Origin: Harmonia axyridis
Taxonomy: Eukaryota > Arthropoda > Insecta > Coleoptera > Coccinellidae
Direction: 5' to 3'
DNA: 64,000 nucleotides
NCBI RefSeq assembly: GCF_914767665.1
Contig: NC_059502.1
Span: 58,386,031-58,450,030, forward strand
The position numbers and the translations under genes are program-made. Below the pieces are notes generated by a model. The model ran no database searches and was not told the origin of the DNA. It saw nothing but the letters and a program-made list of their open reading frames with translations. Below, one piece after another: positions 1 to 11,200 of the stretch (the stretch's first letter is position 1; each line of letters opens with the position of its first letter).

Positions 1-36
1 TTAAATCAAGGAATTAACTCAATTCTCTCTTTTCAG

Positions 37-566
37 GAGAAAAGCCTTTCAAATGCACAATTTGCAGTAAGGCTTTCGCCGACAAGTCCAATCTGCGAGC
101 ACACATCCAAACACATTCCAATACAAAACCTCACATATGTGGTAGGTGCGGTAAGGCTTTCGCCTTGAAGTCCTACCTTTACAAACACGAGGAATCTTCC
201 TGTATGAGGATCCACGGTAGGAATTCCCCAGCTGGGTCAGAAAAATGCAAAGCATCTCCAACGCCAGTCATAATGTCCGTGGGCAACGTAGACGTCAACG
301 TCAGAAAGGTGATGGAAAGCTATCCAAAGCCTTCTGTGATTTATAGATCGACCGTCATATCGCCAAATCCAGAACGTTTGCTCTACTCCAGACTGCAGCA
401 CCCGTCCACTGTCATAAGCACTGGTAAATCTACTCATTATTGCATTTCTCAAGATCAGCCTATGGATTTCTCGACAGGGCCTAAGAAAACGTTCGAAGAT
501 AACAAAATCTTTTGCGGCCCAAACAGACCCAACGAATTCGGTGTTGCCAGAACTATTGTCGTTTAA
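37..566 (+). CDS. scrt: Scratch-type C2H2 zinc-finger transcription factor, last coding exon (partial)
   Basis: This is the 3' end of a gene that starts outside the window. The exon follows a pyrimidine-rich acceptor ending in CAG at 34-36. It opens in the middle of the H/C linker (GEKPF) and encodes two C2H2 fingers: C-x2-C with ADKSNLRAHIQTH, then C-x2-C with ALKSYLYKHEESSC. The motif ALKSYL-KH-ES-C in the final finger is typical of the Scratch branch of the Snail superfamily; Snail itself has SRMSLL there. These proteins are nuclear, E-box-binding repressors acting in neuronal differentiation (family knowledge). After the fingers comes a tail of about 110 residues, rich in Ser, Pro and Thr, that I cannot assign to a domain. 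The stop is TAA at 564-566. The other fingers and the N-terminal SNAG-type region must lie upstream of the window. Another Snail-family member is possible but less likely. Confidence 0.85.
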
Positions 567-1252
567 CTCGAATATCAGTTTGATTTATTCGTGCATTTAA
601 AAAAAGAAATTCCTAAAGAGGGGGCCATTCAATAATCTATAGGTGTTCTTGAATATTTGAATGTAGGGATTTGGAAATTCAGTTTCTCATGTTTAAATGT
701 TGAATGTTTCATTGTTAAAGTATATCCGAAGCTTTTTTGAAGATATAGACTAAATAATGCAAAAATGTTCGGATATTGGATATAAAGAAAAATGTATAAA
801 TCGAATTATAAATAAAATAAATACAACATCTCTAAGAAAGTTAAACGCGCTTAACGAAATATTTTTTTCATTATAAGTATAAAAATATGAAATATCAATA
901 GATATGTGATACATGGTCGTTATAAATTCTCTATAAATGATGCTGGCTTGGAATTTTTGTTGATTATTTTTTTATGAACAGTATGCTTGTGAAACGGAAA
1001 ATTCCAGAGTCAACTGCGTTGTTGAGATAGTTTATAAAAACCCCATCCATGAAGCTAAAGAACAAAACATTGTACAACAATCATGGCGTTTATGTTGCTG
1101 CATCTTCGTTACAAAATGTTTTTCAATGTTTTACCTCAAAACGTTGAGCTCAGGTGCTTATTTAGGCTCATTAACAATATGAACAGTATATAGAAAAGGA
1201 TTCAAACATAAGAAAAAACTAGATGATACGATTGAAATGTGAATATCATAGC
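567..1252. other. 3' UTR and intergenic sequence, no gene seen
   Basis: The first quarter is probably 3' UTR of the upstream gene. The rest is AT-rich with no open frame of interest. I see no RNA gene here. Confidence 0.5.
811..821 (+). promoter_or_regulatory. Candidate polyadenylation signals of the Scratch-type gene
   Basis: Two overlapping AATAAA hexamers lie about 245 nt after the stop codon of the zinc-finger gene, in AT-rich sequence. The position suits a short 3' UTR. Such hexamers are common in AT-rich DNA, so this is only a candidate. Confidence 0.4.
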
Positions 1253-1692
1253 AATTGACCATATTCACCGTCGCCATATTGTTGTGCGACAATACCAACT
1301 ACCCAGTGTTCCCAACGGAGAAATATTGAGTTTACTAGAAAAATTCCACAATATAAAGTTTATAATTGTGGTTTATGTGTGAATTCCGGAGTACCTTTTC
1401 TGGCTGCTACGCCAGATAGGCTTGTTTGGGACAATATTTCGCAAAAATTTCACCTTTTGGAAATAAAAACATTAGTGAAAGGTAGTTTTATATACAAATT
1501 AACTAAGGCTGAGTGTAAAAATGAAGGCTTCGCTCCATTTTTGGAAATATTCAGTGCAAGAATAATCTCTATGGCTGATAGTATTTTTGATATAAGCGAT
1601 ATTTTTCTAGTAAACTCAATATTTCTCCGTTGGGAACACTGAGTAGTTGGTATTGTCGCACAACAGTATGGCGACGGTGAATATGGTCAATT
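1253..1692. repeat. Inverted-repeat element enclosing a nuclease fragment
   Basis: Positions 1253-1344 and 1601-1692 are reverse complements of each other over about 92 bp with only a few mismatches. One arm reads inward from AATTGACCATATTCACCGTC. The roughly 256 bp between the arms contains the YqaJ-like coding fragment listed separately. I see no canonical terminal motif or target-site duplication, so the element class is unknown. Confidence 0.7.
1355..1566 (+). pseudogene. YqaJ-like exonuclease domain fragment
   Basis: The plus-strand frame reads through GVPFLAATPDRLVWD and then HLLEIKTL. The pattern x-PD followed about 15 residues later by E-x-K matches the metal-binding core of YqaJ/lambda-exonuclease-type nucleases (PD-(D/E)xK fold), which commonly reads ASPDGL...LLEIKCP. 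Viruses and some insect transposons carry such domains. Only about 65-70 residues are recognisable. There is no convincing start, and the frame runs into the right-hand inverted repeat. It is most likely a captured or degenerate piece of a mobile-element gene. The assignment rests on motif spacing alone. Confidence 0.45.
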
Positions 1693-1716
1693 CCAACGAT
1701 GAAAATTAGCATATAT

Positions 1717-2212
1717 ACAGGGTGTACACTTTTAAAACGGCCTAACTTCAAGTGGAGATTATACAAGTGATTTGCAACAAAAAATGTCATATAATACATG
1801 GTCGAAATGTTGGCCTGCAAAATAGAGAAGTTTTTACTGCAAAGAAAACATATTCTCACTTATTGTTTTTCATTCATAAAACGAATGGAGAGATACGGCT
1901 TATTTCGATGTCTTCAGACATCTTCCTCACCACACTCGTCAGTAAAACTCTTTTGCCACTCATGCATGACTTCTCATATTAAGGCAAATTTAATGCTCCT
2001 TCGGAATATATGATCAAATTCAATGAGGATGCTGAAATTGATAAGATATAATTGGTTTTGTGGAAAAAAGTGATGAATTCCGTGAAATCAAGAAATGTTA
2101 AATTGAAGAATAACCGCCAACACTTCGACCATGTGTTATATGAAATTTTTGTTGCAAATCACTTGTATAATCTCCCCTTGAAGTTATGCCGTTTTAAAAG
2201 TGTACACCCTGT
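1717..2212. mobile_element. MITE-like element with about 100-bp terminal inverted repeats
   Basis: The left end ACAGGGTGTACACTTTTAAA is mirrored at the right end (reverse complement finishing ACACCCTGT at 2212). The inverted arms run roughly 1717-1815 and 2116-2212. Both ends abut TA-rich sequence, and the CAGGGTG terminus recurs in other elements of this window. The interior has no plausible gene; open frames within it are chance. Confidence 0.7.
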
Positions 2213-3605
2213 ATATGTGCTGATTTGTAATGCAATTCTAGGCGCTTCTGGTATGTTTATGAACAAAAAATATTTAAGCACTACCTATCATATCAGTATG
2301 AGGATTTGTCATCTTAGGATCATTATTACATATCTGGTTGACGATAAAGATTGAAAGATCATAAAAAATTAGTTGAGAGCAGTTCTATACCTATTCCATA
2401 ATTAGATTTACTCGAGAAGAAAAATTCAAGGAAACAATTTTGTGAGGAAAACATTTTACATTCGTTGGTTTTCTGTTGTTTTAATGAATACTCTATTCAT
2501 AAATAAAAAATCTTATGATTAACCGTAAGATATTCATTTTCAAGTATGATTACTTTGAAAGAATGTATTATAATATAATATTGAAGCCCTTTAAAGGCAG
2601 CTTATTCAGGATCGTTTCGATTATGATGTTTATTAATATTACTTTTCTTGATATTAATGTGCACGCTTAAGTAAAATTTCCAATAATGTTTCATTATCGG
2701 TTGTTTGAGAAAATACCGTTCTGGCAAGAATCTCGCGGTATTGCTAGGAATGCAATTTAAAACCTGGTCCTCATTAGGAGGCAATAGTTCAAAAAGTATA
2801 TGCAAACAGTCAACCTTTTATGGCGGTTACAAGTGTCTGCCAAGGTACTACCTAGGTGCTTATGTAATATATCCAAGGAATTTTAGGTGCTTACCCTTGA
2901 CTAAACTAGCTATATTGATAATTCGCACATGTGGTCAGTTGGAAAGCTAAACAATATATTAAAAATCCAAGAGTTTCTCCATGCCTCCTTCAACCCTGTT
3001 AAAACGTTCATATAGTTTCGTTCTCAGAGTAATAAAATACATAGAAATATCATCACCATCTCTTTTTTTGAAGCCAAAATCATCAACTTGCTGTTATCTA
3101 TCTCGAAATGTTACCATTAAAATGGCATAGTTTCGACGCGGGCAGGCGAAAAAGTATGTAGAACTCAAATACTCAAATTGATTCAAGATTAGTACGTGGT
3201 GGGATTACCACCCTGTGGCTTTCTGCGTATCAGTCAAGCATTATTAGGCATCCATTCATTTACTCTCTGGCGTTCCTGCGATGACCAAACTTTGTACGGT
3301 GTACGAAGTTGTATAGCATATCCAAAGTCACTTGAACTAGTCCATAAAAACGCTTGGGCATATGTCCCTTTGAAGTAGATACCGCGATCCGCTGAATAGC
3401 GGGGTTAATTTGAAAGTATTGTTAGGCAATAAATTCACTGGCACCAAAGGAATTTCTGGAAAATTTTATAAAGGAAATATTCTGGCTTCCTCCAAGTGAC
3501 TTTGATTATACCATACATTCCTTTACCTTTTTACTCTTTACGAAGCGTATAAGTAGAGGGCAGCACTGTGCGACGGTTGATCATTTTCTCACAGAATTAT
3601 AGTTT
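2213..3605. other. Intergenic sequence with a faint inverted repeat
   Basis: No gene is supported. An imperfect inverted repeat pairs about 3308-3345 with about 3493-3525 (shared core CAAAGTCACTTG), probably a decayed transposon. The short open frames here have no recognisable domain. Confidence 0.4.
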
Positions 3606-3811
3606 TACCATTGTTTAAGGAGAAGATAGTTGGTTACTCGCCCTGCAAAGGGCATTGGATGTGCGTATGTGGCGGTACCTATTAGAATTATGTGGCAAAC
3701 TCAGAATTTTTGGGGTCCATCCTAATGCGCCCTCTAGGCGGCTATTTCTATAATCATTTGTCGGTAAAGAGGTTTCTACATTGGGTACAAAACTTGACTT
3801 AAACAATGGTT
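3606..3811. repeat. Possible small terminal-inverted-repeat element
   Basis: ACCATTGTTTAAG at 3606-3618 is exactly reverse-complemented as CTTAAACAATGGT at 3799-3811. The roughly 200 bp enclosed is less AT-rich than its surroundings. The 13-bp arms suggest a very short MITE, but no clear target-site duplication is seen. Confidence 0.35.
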
Positions 3812-6800
3812 TTACCTCTTTTGTAATGATTTTTTGTTTGTTTTTTTTTTCACGAATATTTTAAAAATATATCAGTGCTTCGTACATTGAACATATCATC
3901 AATTCTTTTGCGAAAAACGAAAAGTTATCAAATTTTTTTTTTATTCGCAAATTGAAAATATTGTCATTCTATAATGTAGATTATTGTTCAAACCGATAAA
4001 AATCAGTTGTATGTAAGAGGAAAAATCTATAATTTTGTTTTGAACTGAGCAGTCACATGGTGGTATTCCCTCTTAACAGTCTTAATAATTAAACCCCCAC
4101 CTCTCATCACCTTACCTCAACTTTCCAGAAATCCAAATAACAAAGACAGATAATATTTGGCTTCGAAACAATCACTTCTACTACTATGGCAGCAGGGCAT
4201 TTCTATTTATTTTATTGCTCTTGGGTTTCAATGTTATTAACATTATGAATATCGAATCGGTATCTATCGTTAAATGATCGTTTCGAAGCGTAAAATATTT
4301 ATTTTGATCATTTTGGTAGTATTGTTCATGGGACCAAATCATATCAAATCAAAAAGAAAAAAATTACCAGGGAAATTTTTAATTTTCCGGGTTTCCTGGG
4401 GTTCTGGGTTAGCTGAAAGTGCCTTAATGTATCTAAATTGATAGAGTACTAATTTTTCGTTTAGTTTGGTACCTCAACGAACGAAATCGTGTATTTATAA
4501 TACCAGTATGAGTTAAATTAACCATCAGTCTCACCAAGAATTTTTTTTAGTTCATAATTTCGATTTTTTCAATGAATGTTGATTTGGCTCATCTTTTGAA
4601 ATGTCGTGTTATTTCTTGATTTCAAATATTCCAGGAAATATTTGATTTTTAGTTCATCAATTTCTTATCCGAATGTTTAAAATGTACAAGTACGCGTATA
4701 TTTTTGAACAAATATTAAAAATTGAAGAAAAAAAACGAAAATTGTGATTTCGATCAATATACTGAATGAAAGAGATGCGCAAGTTGTGTATTAACATATG
4801 TCAAATAATTTTTTAATTTATTGAGAATTTTATTTATTTTATTATTTATTGCTCTTCATTTACCTATTTATTTTCATCATTTATGTAAATTGAATAGACG
4901 AGAGTGGGTCTAGTCTTGAAAATGTCATTGAGAGTTTCCGATTCCTCATGTGATGTTTATTTTATGTTATTTTTTTCGTAATCATTTTGGTATTTTTATT
5001 TTAAGGTTTATGTTTAGATCTTTCTAGTCAATATTTTTAAGCACGCTTCACATCCCTTAAAAATTCATTTATTGATTGATAGTGTCTACTTTCAATGTCA
5101 ATTGGTAATACAAGTCTAAATATAATTTTACCTTTGATATCGATGAACAGATTCAGAGGTTTTATTGAACAAAAATATTTTCAATTCATCAATATGCCTC
5201 ATTATTATCTACATGAAACAATTTATATATGCAATTTAAAATTAAGATATTTCTGTGTTAGTAATCGTGATTGAATAATTAATTATTAAGTGAATGTACT
5301 GAATTCATTTCTTCGTTGTCATAGTTTTAAGGAAAAAGATTTTTCAATTTTAATATTGAAATGTTTAGCTGGAAATGGGACAATTGTTTATTGGTAAGGT
5401 TATCTCTGTCTAATAGTTTTATTAATTCGAAATGAAATTTCATCAACTATTTTCATTTTTTGTAAATTGTGAATTTATTCAATGGGAGAGAATAAGTAAC
5501 ATTATTATTATCCCTATGTGTGTAGAAATTATCTAATGAGAAATGACTTCTCGTTAATTCGATTGAAAAATTTTTTAATTCGAGCTACAAAAGCTTGTGA
5601 AGGCCTTTTTGTGCAATATTAGGTAAGACGTATTTAAGTATGTTATTTCTTAATTTTTAGAAAACTGTATTTTATATTGGAATTCTGCTAATTTCAACTT
5701 GAAAAAGGTTGATTTTTTAAAAATAATGAATAAAATCAGAACATTTTACCTGCTTTATTCCAGAATTGTATCTAGTAAAATTTAAATTTCATTATATTGG
5801 TTGTATCTTGTTATCCCAAATTGATTTCTTTTGTCTATTATTTGCGTGCTTACTCGAACTTTTTATTTCATGATTATTTCTGTTGAATATAAGGAAAGAA
5901 TTTATTATCTTATTAATGCATTTATTGTTAAGATGTGTGATGTGTGCCTTATAAACTTTCGATGTTCCTTCTTGTTAAATATATTAAGAGTGCATATATT
6001 ATTATAATACGTACCAACTTACTTTTATACTATTTTGGAATAAAATTATCATAAATCTTAATTTTTATTGGAAACCTTAATATCCTCGAATCATACTAGT
6101 CCATATCGATGTCTCGTGCCATTGAAAAACATAAATATTTTCAAATGAAAAACTGAACCATTTTGAAGAAAATTTTGCTGAATAACCAAGTAATATAAAA
6201 ATATAGCTTTTTTTAATCCAGAATTGTGTTATTGACAAGTCACTGGAAGTGAATATTGGTTATTGTTTTAGACTCATTTCTTAAAATTTTCTTGGAAATC
6301 TAATAAAAGGCATTCTATGTATCAACGCATTATTCGTTTATTGAAAACTGAAATATAATCGATATTCAATAGCACTTATGTACCTACTGTACTATTGAAT
6401 ATACCATTAATATATAATGGTATAGTACCTACATCCAATGTTACTTGGAGAAAGCAAGAATGTCTTGATTAATTGAGTATACATTAAGGGTTGTCGAAGT
6501 TTCCAGAAATTCATTAGAAGCTGAGGTATTTATTGGCCGACAGTACTTTTACTTTTTTTTTATTTGGATAATCAAACTCGGATACTTCATTCAAACTTGA
6601 ATAGTCCAGAATATTAATATTGAAGAGTTTTCCAAGTTCCAAGAAATGTATTAGGGAGCAATGTTAGCAGGGAATTTATTGTCTTACCAGTCAACCAGTC
6701 CTATGGAATAGATCTCAGTATGCTAATTGATTGTCATATGAAATATAGTATGTATATGTCGATTTGGTCACTTTCATTCTTCGAAAATAGTACACGTGCG

Positions 6801-7433
6801 ACCGCGAGGCAATTTGATCGCCCTTGTCGGAGTTGTGCTCATCAGTCATCTTCCGCATCTCATCAATGGAACAGGTTTAGGGAGTTATTCAGTCATTAAA
6901 GAAAATTTAATGAAAAACCGACGAAGAATTCTACAGTCATTGAGAAAATGAGAGGAAGTTTTTCGATTCGATTTCGACGATGATGTTTGGCAAAATTCTA
7001 TGACACGTGGTAAAAAACTGAAGTTGAATATTTTGCGATAAAATAAAACAGCCTGTATCTCTTGAACGAATACATAGGACATATTTCGAACACTGATTCA
7101 GACAGAAATCTCTTTCTAAATTATTATTTTGTGGTTTACGTTATTCTCTATGAATTTTTGTGTTCTGTGCATTTCGAATGTTATCGATTATTTTGACATT
7201 AAACTAGTTGGTAAAGTTGTCAAATGAAAGAATAGGCATAAATTTAAGGTGGAGATTTTTGCAAAAAGTTGAAGACATGATAACTTTGTAATTACCGAAA
7301 TTGTTGAATATTTGGAACAGATTGCAGGTAATATTAAACATCCACTTTTCTGTTTTTGAATTGGGGGTAATATTGATTGATCTTATTGGTAATTTATTTC
7401 TTCCTAATCATCATGTATTTTATCGAATTTCAG
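3812..7433. other. Long AT-rich intergenic/5' region upstream of intersectin
   Basis: No coding region is visible. It presumably holds the intersectin promoter and 5' UTR exons. A less AT-rich patch at about 6780-6870 contains the arthropod-initiator-like TCAGT at 6842-6846. A CAG|GTAATA donor at 7326/7327 could pair with the acceptor ending at 7433, giving a short 5' UTR intron. Both are suggestions from sequence alone. Confidence 0.35.
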
Positions 7434-7455
7434 CTCAATAAAGAAATATTCCAAA

Positions 7456-8221
7456 ATGATGTCTGCCGCCGGTACACCATCCTCAGACCCTTGGGTAATT
7501 TTACAGAGGGAAAGAATAAGATATGAGGAACAATTTCGCTCCTTGAAACCAATCAATGGAATCATCACAGGAGATCAAGCAAAAGGATTTTTCCTCCAGT
7601 CTCAGTTACCTCCACTCATATTGGGACAAATTTGGTGAATATTTTTTTACATTCATCATATTTTAATTTATTAAGAAGAATAAATGAATTATCCATTTGA
7701 AAGTCAATAGGAAACATTTCAAAATTTTGTTTCACAATTCAAAAAGTGATTGACACAGTGATTTGTGAAATCAGTACCTTTAAACTTCAGTATGTAAAAA
7801 TTTTATTTTCTTCTAGAGTATGATTATCTGTGCATCACAATTTTGTTCATCATTTTTAGGGCATTGGCAGACACAGATTCAGATGGCAAAATGAACATTG
7901 ATGAATTCTCTATAGCATGCAAATTGATTAATCTGAAGTTACGTGGTTATGAAGTTCCAAAAATGCTACCACCAACACTTCTTGCATCTCTGAAAGCTGT
8001 TTCTACTCCAGCTATCCCTCCTCTTCCAAATGCAGCTTTAATTAATGCTCCACCAAGACCTGATCCTCCAAAAGTTCCACAAATGACAATGCCTCTCTAC
8101 ACAATGTCTCAACCTCAACCCAATTTAATACCAAATTTAACAACTAAAACTGCAAATGTAACTAATATGGAGAATAGTGTGACCCAGCAGTCATTGATTG
8201 GAAACTTCCATCCACCTACAG
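7456..8221 (+). CDS. Dap160: Intersectin exons 1-2: EH domain 1 and start of Pro-rich linker
   Basis: Exon 1 (7456-7634) and exon 2 (7860-8221) join inside a Trp codon to give LILGQIWALADTDSDGKMN, the core of the first EH domain. The acidic loop DTDSDGKMNIDEF is an EF-hand-type calcium loop. EH domains bind Asn-Pro-Phe motifs of endocytic adaptors such as epsin and stonin (family knowledge). The rest of exon 2 is rich in Pro, Ala and Thr. The intron between the exons is only 225 bp. Confidence 0.92.
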
Positions 8222-11200
8222 GTTAGTTCTATACGATATACTTTTTTTTCTGTAGAATTCAAAACAAGTATCTTTCCTTGATTTAAAAATGACGAATTAA
8301 CATTTTACTTTATTTAATCCATTTAATATTATTTTTAAATGGTACAATAATGTATGGATATCCAATCAGAAAGTTGGCAGGACCCGTTCGGTTTATCAAA
8401 TCATTCGGATTATAGAAACGTTTCTAGAGCGTGCAAACTCATTTTCATAAAAAATGCTTTACTTTATATAAAAATATGTATTTCTGCCCATCAAAGACAT
8501 GAATTTAATGATCTGATCACCAATTTAGTGGACACTTTTTGAAAAGTTCATCATCGTTGTCAGAGCTTTCATTTTCCTCAGTGACATCAGCAATTATCTC
8601 ATCATCTTCCTAAAACCCTGTGTCTCAATTATCTTCATCATCATCTTGTGTCCATTTTCGATTTTCTGTTTTATCTATTATTCTATTGGATCATAGTATG
8701 ATTCACTTTGTTCGCTAATTCGTTCGGATTATACATATCATTTCACCAATTGGGTGGTTCGGATTGTAGGGTACTTCAGATTATCCATACATTGTACAAT
8801 ACACTATATTGGAAAGTTGATAGCGCGGATGAAATGATTCGAAGATAGTTTTGAAAAATCTAGATTCACTAATGTATGTAGCAAATACTATATTGACAAT
8901 AAGGACACCTGTCAGCACTCAAATTTCTAATGAAATTGGCATATCGTAATACACAGTTGGTCATATTTTGAAAAAACATTAGTGTAAAATTCTGTAAATT
9001 GTAAACTGCCCAAAAAATTTTTCCAGAAGAGTTTATATCGGACACATAGAATTTTATGAGGTCACAATCCTTCAGTTGCCAGATATTGGTCTCGAAAAAA
9101 ATATACATTTGATTGTATCAATCAAAGACGCAATATCCTAAAAAAAATATGATGCAGGCAACGTAAAAACATCTCAAAATAGGATATAAGAATACATCAC
9201 TCTTATATCCCACAAAATACTAACAGAATTCAGATTATCTAGACTGAGTTATTTTGCATATGTCTACCTCTACTCCCTTTTCCCTAAAGAGATGTTGGAA
9301 AGGGAATCAATCAAATTATCACATTTATTTATCTAATGGGATTTTATATATGTTCATGGCATTAGATATTCAAAATAGATAGATAGATTCATTGAAATTA
9401 CATCAAATCAAAAGAGAAATAACATATACTCATTACTATATGTGCACAATTAACAAATACTGTTGAATTCCATTAGGTTGTATAGTGTATTCTCTTGTAG
9501 GAATATTTTCCTTTCCAAGCACTTCATCTCCAGCTTCCTCCATGCTGGGGGAAGTCTTTTATAGAGTCACAGTCCAGTAAATTTTCTGGTAGTAATTTAT
9601 AGCAGATTTCCCTTTATGTTTCGATCGTATGTTATATGGATCTCTTCTCATATACTCGCTTATTTTTAGCAACTTCAATTTTGGATTGGAAGGTGTGTTT
9701 GATGATTGATGATTTTCCGTACACATTTGATATGGCTGACTGTAATTTTTGTTTGAATAGGAACAATGATTTCTCTATCTGAGTCAAGTATCAAATTTAA
9801 CATCTAAGAACATTGCTTCACTCGCAGGTATCGCAGTGGAATATATGAAAGTTACGGTTTTACTTTTTTTGTTGTTGAGACCTATTTCGATGGACAACTG
9901 GCTGCTTGCTTGTTAATATTCTCTGATTTAGTAGATAATGTTGTTCATATTGTGTAGCTGGGGTGGTATGTATCAACTGCATATAAAACAATGTGATAGT
10001 CAATATTCTTTTGGGGGTCTTATAAATAATAAATAGAAGATGCCCCAAGATCGATCCCTGAGGGATACCATCAGTTGACATATTTTCGTTGTTGACTGGT
10101 GTAATTTGTTTCTGGTTCCCTAAACACGAGGCGTAATATTCTATGTTTTCCAGGCAGATCTCGTTTCCATACATTCCAATGCTTCAGAAAGATTACAAAA
10201 TTGAACTTTTGTTATTACATACCCATTGAAACCTTTCAATATGTATAAATATAATTCCCTTGTACAATCAATAGTCAATTTACTCTGTCAGGATCCATTT
10301 TGAGAACTTGAAAGATAATTGTATTTATCTAGACAGGATACCATTTCTAGAATTTTCGAGATTACAGGGGGCATTGTTATTTCAATGTAATTTACAACTA
10401 AAGTTGTATCGCTGTCAGTACTGTATATGTCCAGATATAGTACAGGAGACCAGGAGTTTCACCTCGGCAAGTTTGTCGATAAGTCATTTATGATCTATTT
10501 TGCCTAACGCTTTCCTGAAGTCTATATAAACCAAGTCAACCTGATGGTCAGCATCTATTGATCAAGAAATGTATTCCATATACAGTCGACTCAGCGCCCA
10601 GGGTAGAAACCGTGCTGTTATAAGATGGTAAATTTTTTAGTTTCGCTAAGAAATATACGTTATTATGTTATCCTTAACTCCCATAATAATTCTTCGATTT
10701 CCTAACACTGAAAGTTACCTGATGTCATATTTTTATTTTGAGATGTTTTCGCGGTAACGTCATGATCGCGATTCAACCATGTTGATCACTGTTGTATTCG
10801 AGGATACAATACAACAGAGATTGAAAATTAGCAATATTAATTAGCCTAAAAACAATAGCATGATAGTATTTACTACTAAGTTAATGTAACCGAATTTATC
10901 GAAACAATAAAAACATTCAAAACCGTTTGAACAGACGAAACTTGTGACCAGAGAACCAAAACTAAATCTCCCAAGGTTGTTACCTTTGTTGACAACTGTG
11001 CCATGGCTGTCTTACTAACAGCCAATTGTCACAGGGAACTGCGTTTTTCTCCAAGTTTCACGTAAATTATTTAATGGCTTTTACGTTTTGAATTCGCTTC
11101 ATTCGACCTACCGCTTCAGTACAAAAAGTGAAGTATCTACAACAATATTATCCTCATATATTCACTGTAACTGCTGATTCAACTTGTATAATGTGCGGCT

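Noticed and set aside
1752..2354. Several 70-100 residue frames
   Set aside because: They lie in the inverted-repeat MITE or its flank, appear in multiple frames, and have no domain or splice context.
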